Positions 27,861 to 36,464 of a stretch of DNA of 64,000 nt are shown here, in pieces. Position 1 is the first letter of the stretch. The number at the start of each line of letters is the position of its first letter. Below the pieces are notes generated by a model. The model was not told where the DNA came from. It saw only the letters and a program-made list of their open reading frames with translations, and ran no database searches. The position numbers and the translations under genes were made by a program. The DNA comes from Mytilus californianus (taxonomy: Eukaryota; Mollusca; Bivalvia; Mytilida; Mytilidae): NCBI RefSeq assembly GCF_021869535.1, contig NW_026262712.1, positions 113,581,640 to 113,645,639 on the forward strand. Reading direction: 5' to 3'.

Positions 27861-30391
27861 GCACATCCAGCGTCCTGAGCGTGGATTAATTCTGAAAGCC
27901 ACACAAAAGTTATATAATGGTCATAGAAGATTGGCACATCCAACGTCCTGAGCGGTGATTAATTCTGATGGCCCATGAAAAGTCATATGATGGTGATAGA
28001 AGATTGGCACATCCAACGTCCTAAGCGTGGATAAATTCTGATGGCCTATAAAAAGTCATATAATGGTCATAGAAGATTGGCACACCTAACGTCCTGAGCG
28101 TGGATTAATTCTGATAGCCTCTAAAAAGTCATATAATGGTTTTAGAAGATTGGCACATCCAACGTCCTCAGCGTGGATTAATACTGCTGGCCACTAAAAA
28201 GTCATATATTGGTCATAGCAGATTGGCACATCCAACGTCCCGAACGTGGATTATTTCTGATATCCTCTTAAAAGTCATATAATGGTCATAGAAGATTGTA
28301 ACATCCAAGGTCCTGAGCGTGGATAAATTTTGATGGCCTGTAAAAAGTCATATTATTGTCATAGAAGATTGGCATATCTAATGTCCTGAACGTGGATTAA
28401 TTCTGATGGCCACTAAAAAGTCATATAATGGTCATAGCAGATTGGCACATCCAACGTCCGGAGCGTGGATTATTTCTGATGTCCACTAAAAAGTCATATA
28501 CTGGTCAGAGCAGATTGGCACATCCAACGTCCTGAGCGTGGATTAGTTCTAATAGCCTCTAAAAAGTCATATAATGGTCATAAAAGATTGGCACATATAA
28601 CGTCCTGAGCGTTGACTAATTCTGAAAGCCACAAAAAAGATATATAATGGTCATAGAAGATTGGCACTTCCAACGTCCTGAACGTGGATTATTTCTGATA
28701 TCCTCTTAAAAGTCATATAATGGTCATAGAAGATTGTAACATCCAACGTCCTGAGCGTGGATAAATTTTGATGGCCTGTGAAAAGTCATATAATGGTCAT
28801 AGAAGATTGGCATATATAACGTCCTGAGCGTGGATTAATTCTGATGTCCACTAAAAAGTCATATACTGGTCAGAGCAGATTGGCACATCCAACGTCCTGA
28901 GCGTTGATTAATTATGATGGCCCATAAAAAGTCATATAATGGTGATAGAAGATTGGCACATCCAACGTCCTGAGCGTGGATAAATTCTGATGTCCTAAAA
29001 AAAGTCAAATAATGGTCATAGAAGATTGGCACATCTAACGTCCTGAGCGTGGATTAATTCTGATGGCCACTAAAAAGTCATATAATGGTCATAGCAGATT
29101 GGCATATCTAACGTCCTGAGCGTGGATTAATTCTGATGTCCTAAAAAAAGTCATATAATGGTCATAGAAGATTTGCACATCCAACGTCCTGAACGTGGAT
29201 TAGTTCTGATAGCCTCTAAAAAGTCATATTATGGTCATAAGAGATTGGCACATCCATCGTCCTGAGCGTGGATTAATTCTGATGGCCTACAAAAAGTCAT
29301 ATAATGGTCATAGAAGATTGGCACATCCAACGTCCTGAGAGTCGACTAATACTGATAGCCTCTAAAAAGTCATATGATGGTCATAAGAGATTGGCACATC
29401 CAACGTCCTGAGCGTGGATTAATTCTGATGGCCTAAAAAAATCATATAATAGTCATAGAAGATTGGCACATCCAACGTTCTGAGCGTGGATTAATTCTGA
29501 TGTCCTCAAAAAAGTCATATAATGGTCATAGAAGATTGGCACATCCAACGTCCTGAGCGTGGATTAATTCTGATAGCCTCTAAAAAGTCATATAATGGTC
29601 ATAAAAGATTGGCACATCCAACGTCCTGAGCGTGGATTAATTCTGAAAGCCACACAAAAGTTATATAATGGTCATAGAAGATTGGCACATCCAACGTCCT
29701 GAGCGGTGATTAATTCTGATGGCCCATGAAAAGTCATATAATGGTGATAGAAGATTGGCACATCCAACGTCCTAAGCGTGGATAAATTCTGATGGCCTAT
29801 AAAAAGTCATATAATGGTCATAGAAGATTGGCACACCTAACGTCCTGAGCGTGGATTAATTCTGATAGCCTCTAAAAAGTCATATAATGGTTACAGAAGA
29901 TTGGCACATCCAACGTCCTCAGCGTGGATTAATACTGCTGGCCACTAAAAATTCATATATTGGTCATAGCAGATTGGCACATCCAACGTCCCGAACGTGG
30001 ATTATTTCTGATATCCTCTTAAAAGTCATATAATGGTCATAGAAGATTGTAACATCCAACGTCCTGAGCGTGGATAAATTTTGATGGCCTGTAAAAAGTC
30101 ATATAATTGTCATAGAAGATTGGCATATCTAATGTCCTGAACGTGGATTAATTCTGATGGCCACTAAAAAGTCATATAATGGTCATAGCAGATTGGCACA
30201 TCCAACGTCCGGAGCGTGGATTAATTCTGATGTCCACTAAAAAGTCATATACTGGTCAGAGCAGATTGGCACATCCAACGTCCTGGGCGTGGATTAGTTC
30301 TAATAGTCTCTAAAAAGTCATATAATGGTCATATAAGATTGGCTCATATAACGTCCTGAGCGTGGATTAATTCTGAAAGCCACAAAAAAGT
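27840..30391 (+). repeat. Higher-order repeat, 1751-bp period (24 monomers)
   Basis: AGCGGTGATT at 27951 recurs at 29702, and CTGGTCAGAGCAG near 28501 recurs near 30252, an offset of 1751 bp. The match runs over about 800 bp (27840-28640 against 29591-30391) with scattered differences, so it is older than the 1822-bp HOR. Confidence 0.82.
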
Positions 30392-30734
30392 TATATAATG
30401 GTCATAGAAGATTGGCATATCCAACGTCCTGAGCGTTGATTAATTCTGATGGCCCATAAAAAGTCATATAATGGTGATAGAAGATTGGCACATCCAACGT
30501 CTTGAGCGTGGATAAATTCTGATGGCCTGTAAAAAGTCATATAATGGTCATAGAAGATTGGAACATCTAACGTCCTGAGCGTGGATTAATTCTGATGGCC
30601 ACTAAAAAGTCATATAATGGTCTAACAGATTGGCACATACAACGTCCGGAGCGTGGATTAATTCTGATGTCCACTAAAAAGTCATATGATGGTCATAGCA
30701 TATTGGCACATTCAACCTTCTGAGCGTGGATTAA

Positions 30735-30915
30735 TTTTATATGAATTTGGTTAAATATACTTACCATGAAATTACTTTATATTTTATAGAATAAGTTTGC
30801 TTTCACAACATGTTTTCATATCAATTAACTAGGTGATTAAAAATTACATCCATAAGATGTACTCACCTACGTCATAATTTACCTGTGTAATATACAGTAT
30901 CTTTAGTTTTAATTT
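30735..30915 (+). repeat. Left terminal inverted repeat of the insertion (181 bp)
   Basis: Begins TTTTATATGAATTTGG and ends AGTTTTAATTT. Its reverse complement matches 35963-36147 with seven mismatches and one 4-bp gap (GAATTTGG against GAATTTATAGGG). The first 59 bases also match the reverse complement of 35770-35828 with a single mismatch and no gap, so the left end shares its exact terminal variant with the inner copy rather than the outer one. Confidence 0.92.
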
Positions 30916-31363
30916 TTGCGTTCAGGTGAACGCATGTTTCTCGTCGACAAGGTTTTTAATTCCTTATGTTTTATAAAAGACATTATTTGTTTTCGGTATA
31001 TCGTTTTACGATTAATTTAATGTGAATACAGCGCTTCTGTCAAGTTTCTGATATGCACGTTTTGTCAATTTTACAGCTTACGAGTCTGGAACAACGACGA
31101 CCTAGAAAATGACATTTGTTTAGCCGCCAATTTCAAACATTAAGTCCGGTCCGAGGAAAGGCAGAATTTTTCTGTCAAAATCGGACATGTTACGTGAGTG
31201 CTCCGTTTTTTTAGAATAAACGGATGTTTTAATACTTCTTCCACGCTGACCGAATTTTTAGCTGTTTAGAGCAATCTACGAAACGGGTCAAGTGGAAAGT
31301 TTGGATAAGTTGATTGTTTACAATTTTACAGTCTGTACACGAGACTGTGTAAACACATCACTA
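30916..31363. other. Insertion interior, no recognisable feature
   Basis: Non-satellite sequence just inside the left inverted repeat. It is less AT-rich than the rest of the insertion and contains several CpGs (near 30918-30950 and 31085-31110). No ORF, repeat or known motif was recognised. Confidence 0.5.
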
Positions 31364-32110
31364 TATTAAAATCAGAATAGGTGTTTTGGCCAGATCTGAT
31401 TATTTTAATGTGGATAACGTCCTTATGGGAGCGAAGACCACTATTGTCACTATTTTAATGTGGATAACGTCCTTATGGGAGCGTAGACCACTATTGTCAC
31501 TAGAACCTCAACTGGTTCAATAAATTTCAATCAGAAAAGGGAATTTGCCCATATTCGATTGTTATTTTATTTGGTTAACGTTCCATACAGGGAGCGTAGA
31601 CCAACATTGATACTCACATTGACTGTTTAAAGTTGATAAATAAATATAAAATAAAATAAATCACAATCAGAATAGGGAATTTGCCCACAACTGATTATGT
31701 TTATTTGGTTTATTCAGGGAACATAGACCATATTTATTGAAAATAAAACGTGCTTAATGAATCACAAATAAAATTAAAATTAGAATAGGGATTTTGCCCA
31801 AGTCTATCTGATTAATGTTGACATCGTTTCATCCAGGAAACATAGGAACTAGAACAACATGCATGATTTTGGATCTGTAAGTTGCATGCATTCTACTACA
31901 ATACAGATTTGATATATTACATAAAAATCATGAACTATTAATTGATTGCACATTGATATTTATGGAGCATAGACCATTGTTGTAAATTAAAACTTCATTT
32001 TTTGACGAAGTGAAATAAAATAAATTAGAATCAGAATAGTGAATTTTAGTCCAGGTCTATCTGATTGTTTCAGTAGACATCCTTCCATCCAGGGAACGTT
32101 AGGTCTACCC
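31364..32110 (+). repeat. Five degenerate hairpin repeats with a shared GGGAGCGTAGACC-like tail
   Basis: A core reading AATCAGAATAGGG, AATTTGCCCA, then CTGATT occurs near 31366-31408, 31528-31561, 31664-31697, 31776-31815 and 32028-32066. In each, AATCAG or a relative pairs with CTGATT, so each can form a small stem. After most cores comes a degenerate tail of the form AACGT..., GGGAGCGTAGACC (near 31417, 31467, 31577, 31703, 31817, 31953 and 32080). Spacing is irregular, about 115-250 bp, so this is an old, decayed subterminal repeat series of the element. Such subterminal repeats are often transposase-binding sites in DNA transposons; that role is inference here. Confidence 0.7.
31401..31500 (+). 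repeat. 50-bp perfect-length tandem duplication
   Basis: 31401-31450 and 31451-31500 are the same 50-bp unit with one difference (GCGAAGACC against GCGTAGACC). Each starts TATTTTAATGTGG and ends CACTATTGTCAC. It is a recent duplication of one tail unit within the hairpin repeat series. Confidence 0.96.
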
Positions 32111-33730
32111 TTATTATATTCAAAACAACCTGCAAGCATAGCTAATTTTTGGTTGCACATTGATTTTTGTGATGAACCAACAGTTCAGTCAATTTACATA
32201 TATACTCATATTGATAATACAATGTAATATATTGAAAGAGTGTCTGGAAATGGTCAAGACAGATAAAAACACTGAAATAGTACAGTGTTATCTAGTACAA
32301 TACAAATGTGTATGCAGATTAAGCGTATCAATACACAATTTTTTTAATTATGTCCAGTTTTAATCAGGACAGTAAATTCTCAGAAGCCTGAAATATTTTC
32401 TCGGAGCAGGAAATTGCTGTAAATATTTTCTTTACTGATAAATTGTTCTCTTACAGATGTTAAGAAAATACTAATATGTTGAGTCAGTAAGAATGGAACA
32501 CCGTTCTAAAACCAGTTGATAGCTTGTGACAACTCATTTTATCAATTTTTAATTTTCATGGTCAGTTTACTACTGACAAGAAGAACATTAATATTATCAG
32601 TATATACTGCTATGACCAATTGGCTGTTTTGTCTGCAGTAACGAAACAAAGACTTTTATATGTTTTTTAAGTAAACATTAGATTGTCTCTTGGATTAAGA
32701 GTTTAGGGGATGCCATGGTGCATTTCACAAAGACTCATTCAGGGAAATGGCTTATATTTTGATTACATAATTCAGAGTGTACATTGCCAATGCATATAAC
32801 ATAATATGTACTTGTGCTATTTTGTGTTAAGTTCACAAAAAAAGGTGCTAACATAAGACTTAAGGGTCTATTTTACCCTCACTATATGAGAATCACTGTC
32901 AAATAATACATGTATCTTCCAATCATGAAAGGGAGAGATTTTTGGAAGCTCTTTTAAAGATAGAAAATTATGCCTTTACATCTTAAGTTTTCAAAGCAAT
33001 GCCAACAAGTTTGGCAAGATTCTGCTTTAAGGGATTCATTCATTGGGTCTGTTTTCAATCTTAATGTGAGATTGGTAGTAAAAAACAGCTTAACAAACTG
33101 CTACACGTTTTTTTCCGTGAGTTTATATTGAATCAGAAAGCTGAACTATAGAGGACTCAAAGATACTGATATATAAAAACAAGATTATCATTAATTTAGG
33201 ATTTGTATTTTGAGAATTTAGTGTAAAAATAAAGACATATCAGATAGATTTTGCAAAAAATTAGATATAATTAGTAAAATGTTAGTAAATAAATAAAGAA
33301 AATTTAAAGCATTGTGGATGCAGGGTTCATTAAAAATGCTAGACATGGACTTGGAGATTGGAGTAGTTCACAAGTTTTAAAAATGAACTATCTAATACAG
33401 CTTCTTTTAGCCAGTCTTTACAAGATGCAGAAAAAAGAAGAGGTTTTTTGGGCTACACAATGTACCAATATATACATATATATATTTCAATTGGTTCTCA
33501 AATTTTAGCACCAGTGTAGAAGCAGTTAATCGAAGAGCAAAATACATGAAAAGCAGTTTATTTAAAAGACTGATTTATAGTTAGCAAATAACATTCAATA
33601 GTTTGTTAGTACATGGAAGTAAAATGCAATATGATAATTCCATGATTATATTAAGTGCAAGACATTTGTTAATATCTAAATTTAAAATGTCACTGTTTAT
33701 TTTTATTTTGCTCATTATAAGCAAAGAGTA
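32111..33730. other. AT-rich insertion interior, no gene seen
   Basis: No satellite, no recognised repeat family and no coding signal. Open stretches at 32039-32227, 32160-32363 and 33314-33508 are short, overlap in different frames and encode low-information peptides. A short alternating TA tract lies at about 33467-33488. Confidence 0.6.

Positions 33731-33731
<1 letters not shown>

Positions 33732-33764
<33 letters not shown>
33732..33764 (+). repeat. Poly-A run of 33 bases
   Basis: Thirty-three uninterrupted A residues follow AAGAGTAC and precede TTCTAGTC. It could be a simple mononucleotide repeat or the tail of a retroposed sequence. No AATAAA lies within 30 bp upstream and no matching target duplication was found, so retroposition is not supported. 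Length may be unreliable in an assembly. Confidence 0.9.
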
Positions 33765-33766
<2 letters not shown>

Positions 33767-35470
33767 CTAGTCTTGTCAAAGTCAAGTTGTGACTTATCTA
33801 CATGCAGGAAGGTTTCCAAATGCGTGCGATTTAATCCCCAAATTGATGGTATTCACTATTCAAATTTCATAATGACCAGTCAATTATCAAACAATATTTT
33901 TTTAGTCCTTTTTCTGCAGAACTTTGCAGAAATAATATTAATATCTAGCATAGAGTTAGTATTTTATGCAAGAATATACTAGACAAAATTGAAATGTGTT
34001 TATTAACAGTTACTTTGAATTTTGATTCAATAATGTTTTGAAAGATGTGATTATATAAATCACATTTATTTTGTTTTATTAAATCTGTGGACAAATGCAA
34101 AATTTTTCTGAGTGACTTTTAGTGAACCAAATGATTGGGTTGAAGTCACAAAAATACTACCAAAAGTGTTTTGGTTGGTATATATGGAATCGTATCAGAA
34201 TGTATAGAATTCAGATAAGGTGAACAAGAGAGAAATAAAATGAGCATTTCTGATTGTGAAACCATTTCTAAAACAACTAAGAACACTTAAGTCCGCAAGT
34301 TAGTACAAGTGTTTTTTCATACTTTAAATACACCTATAGAACTATATTTAACAAGTTGCATGTTAGTATTTCTGATTGCGAAATAATTTCTGAAACAAAT
34401 ATAAACAATTGTCAAGAGCAACATTGCAAGAGTTGTTCAATATGTCAAACTTTTGTTTCTTTAAATTTGGAACTGTACATGGCAAGATATAATTTATAAG
34501 GGTTCTAATTTTAGACAGTATATCATTGTGAAATATTAATTAGAAATATCAAAACAACATTGACAGACAGATTTTTCATAGTTGGAGAAAATCATCTGTC
34601 AGCATTCTTTTTGACTTATTAGGACAACAGTTATTGGCTTGCTCAACATCCAAATGCTCTGTAGAAGCATTATGATACCATTGGAAAACATGTATATTTA
34701 AACATTTCCACTGATTTGTCCGTTGCTGTATTTTTACACTTAAGTAGTCTAATACGAAACAAAAAGATTGTTCATTGTTGAACTGGTAGACATTGTATTC
34801 AAAGGTTCTACCACTCATAGAAATTTCTATCAGATTTTAAAATTTGGTCGGTCTGGAAAATTGTCATTCTATAATAATGCAAGACTTCTCTTGACAAAAA
34901 TATTTTCGTTCTAAATCTATAAGATATTAAAAAGAGTAGTATATCTAGCAGAAGAATAAGTACTCAGGGAGACTATAACTTCAAAAAAAGTTTATAGATT
35001 AATCCAGATTTAGCATAATCATGAAACAACTTTTGTTTGAGTCTTTATTATACTTTGTTTGTATTAAGGACACTTATTTACAAAGTATATTTTAATTGAT
35101 TATAATTCTTTGACAATTAAGCAGAAAAGAATTTATTTCGAAAGATATGATATTGATCAGGTTATCAAAAGATGACAGCAATCATATATTCTCTGTTATT
35201 ATATTAAAACTATAGAGAAAACAATGGAAAGTTAGAGAGAAGCTAATTGTTTTCAAATAAACTAAAGTTTTGAAAGCTAATATTTCAAAGTTGAAAGTAA
35301 ATGATACTAAGGTTGGATTAGTTCTTGTCGATTTGTACAAGCAATAAGAACAACCTATTTCAAAATAAATGCTTATTTACTGTTGCAATAATATTACAAC
35401 ACAGTTAACTCATAATGAAGGAGCTTTAATGAAATAATTTCTATACTGGCCTGTAGATTATTTATTCAAC
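33765..35470. other. AT-rich insertion interior, no gene seen
   Basis: Unique-looking AT-rich sequence. The longest open stretch is an 80-codon frame on the minus strand (34576-34818), closed by a stop a few codons upstream of its ATG. At this base composition one such frame is expected by chance in the insertion. No motif, splice structure or repeat was recognised. Confidence 0.6.
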
Positions 35471-35520
35471 AGATATAGAAAGATGTGGTATGAGTGCCAA
35501 TGAGACAACTCTCCATCCAG
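35471..35520 (-). repeat. Fragment of a mussel (Mytilus) dispersed repeat
   Basis: The plus strand carries AAGATGTGGTATGAGTGCC followed by AATGAGACAACTCTCCATCC. From memory this is the conserved core of a repeat found very often in Mytilus genomic and transcript sequences, usually continuing with a longer conserved stretch that is missing here. Strand is a guess. It is the best taxonomic marker in the window and suggests that a second repeat landed inside the insertion, or that this part is ordinary mussel DNA carried by it. Confidence 0.7.
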
Positions 35521-35769
35521 TCTATTTTTGCATACTTTTATTTATGCAATCTGCAAAGTTTTACCATTGATACATACAGTTATACAGCATAGCTTTATTG
35601 TATAATAAATTTAAATTTAGTAATTTCGGTTTTGACTAATATCCGTATTTACAAAATTAAGTGGAGTTATTTTAAAAAAAAATTGACATAGTTTTATATG
35701 TTGGAAATTGTATATGTGTGAGAGAATTTATCCTCCACCAAAATAAAATACTGCTTGTTAATCATTAAA
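35521..35769. other. AT-rich insertion interior, no feature seen
   Basis: Unique AT-rich sequence between the mussel repeat fragment and the inner inverted-repeat copy. Nothing was recognised. Confidence 0.5.
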
Positions 35770-35828
35770 TATTCTATATAATATAAAGTAATTTCATGGT
35801 AAGTATATTTAACCAAATTCATATAAAA
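35770..35828 (-). repeat. Inner copy of the element terminus (59 bp)
   Basis: The reverse complement begins TTTTATATGAATTTGG and matches the left terminus 30735-30793 with one mismatch. It is also a direct repeat of 36085-36147, which differs by carrying CCCTATAAATTC in place of CCAAATTC. Thus 30735-35828 is by itself a complete inverted-repeat-bounded unit, and everything from 35829 to 36179 looks like a second, abutting element. Confidence 0.9.
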
Positions 35829-36179
35829 TGGTTATTTTTGAAATCTCAAGAAGAGATTTTATATGAATTTATAGGGTTAAATATACGTACCACAATCCAC
35901 CACCACCCCTGGAATAAATTCAGTTTTTTGTTCACATAATTGAAATTATTCAATTAAACGACAAATTAAAACTAAAGATACTGTATATTACACAGGTAAA
36001 TTATGACGTAGGTAAGAACATCTTATGGATGTAATTTTTAATCACCTAGTTAATTGCGATGAGAACATGTTGTGAAAGCAAACATATTCTATATAATATA
36101 AAGTAATTTCATGGTAAGTATATTTAACCCTATAAATTCATATAAAATCTCTTCTTGAGATTTCAAAAATAACCATTTT
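35825..36179. mobile_element. Nested short foldback element (355 bp) with 68-bp arms
   Basis: The arms 35825-35892 and 36112-36179 are reverse complements over 68 bp with a single mismatch (ACGTACC against ACTTACC). They start AAAATGGTTATTTTTG at the outer edge and include AATCTCAAGAAGAG, then the TTTTATATGAATTTATAGGG terminus of the larger family. The spacer is 219 bp and codes for nothing. The right half of the unit (35963-36147) is the long inverted match to the left end of the whole insertion. It can be read as a MITE-like relative of the large element inserted at, or recombined with, its right end. The outer 30 bp or so (AAAATGG to AAGAAG) are absent from the left end at 30735. Confidence 0.8.
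35963..36147 (-). repeat. Right long inverted repeat (185 bp)
   Basis: Reverse complement of the left arm 30735-30915, with seven mismatches and a 4-bp insertion near its terminus. It stops 32 bp short of the satellite junction; the intervening bases belong to the nested foldback arm. Confidence 0.92.
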
Positions 36180-36464
36180 GATGGCCAGTACAAAGTCATA
36201 TAATGGTCATAGAAGATTGGCACATTCAACGTCCTCAGCGTGGGTTAATTCTGATGTCCTCAAAAAAGTTATATAATGGTCATCGAAGATTTGCACATCC
36301 AACGTCCTGAGCGTGGATTAATTCTGATAGCCTCTAAAAAGACATATAATGGTCATTAAAACATTGGCACATCCAACGTCCTGAGCGTGAATTAATTCTG
36401 ATGGCTACTAAAAAGTCATATAATGGTCATAGAAGATTGGCACATCTAACGTCCTTAGCGTGGA

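Larger units (their letters stand above)
1..30738 (+). repeat. 73-bp satellite DNA, left array (about 420 monomers)
   Basis: A head-to-tail tandem repeat fills this stretch without a break. A representative monomer is 24990-25062; the next begins at 25063, giving a 73-bp period. Landmarks in each unit, in order, are CATATAATGGTCATAG, GATTGGCACATCC, AACGTCCTGAGCGTGG, ATTAATTCTGATGGCC and an A-run before the next unit. Monomers differ at recurring positions (for example GATGGCCACT, GATAGCCTCT or GATGTCCTCA before the A-run; CAGATT or AAGATT; GTCCGGAGCG, CTTCTGAGCG or GTCCCGAACG), and these variants recur in fixed order, which creates higher-order repeats. The unit is not a multiple of three; two forward frames are open in a typical monomer and the third has stops, so only chance reading frames of about 67 codons appear. 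It is probably a heterochromatic satellite. A short satellite of about 70 bp has, as I recall, been described in Mytilus, but I could not compare the sequences. Confidence 0.98.
30735..36179. mobile_element. Large non-autonomous TIR/foldback-type element inserted in the satellite
   Basis: This AT-rich block interrupts one satellite monomer. The left flank ends GGATTAATTTT and the right flank resumes GATGGCCAGTACAAAG. Together they rebuild the common monomer variant TTAATTTTGATGGCCACTACAAAG, so the block entered an existing array. Its ends carry long inverted repeats (30735-30915 against 35963-36147), and a second inverted-repeat structure lies at the right end. No ORF resembling a transposase was seen; the longest open stretches are at chance length for such AT-rich DNA. 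It could be a decayed DNA transposon, a foldback element, or a TIR element that carried along unique mussel DNA. The superfamily is not identified. Possible target duplications are ATTTT at 30734-30738 and 36175-36179, though the T-rich ends make the exact boundary uncertain. Confidence 0.85.

Noticed and set aside
1..30738. CRISPR array
   Set aside because: The whole 73-bp unit is conserved with no repeat/unique-spacer alternation, there are no cas genes, and the sequence context is eukaryotic.
33467..33488. TA-rich microsatellite
   Set aside because: Only about 20 bp with interruptions; too short to call as a feature in such AT-rich DNA.
32039..33982. Small plus-strand frames at 32039-32227, 32160-32363, 33314-33508 and 33773-33982
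   Set aside because: Short, mutually overlapping in part, with AT-driven composition (runs of I, Y, F, N) and no recognisable motif. One begins just after the poly-A run.
34576..34818. 80-codon minus-strand frame in the insertion with a protein-like composition
   Set aside because: A stop lies seven codons upstream of the ATG. For AT-rich DNA of this length about one such frame is expected by chance. No family, splice site or neighbour supports it.
30735..36179. LTR retrotransposon
   Set aside because: The end repeats are inverted, not direct, and there is no gag/pol coding, primer-binding site or polypurine tract visible.
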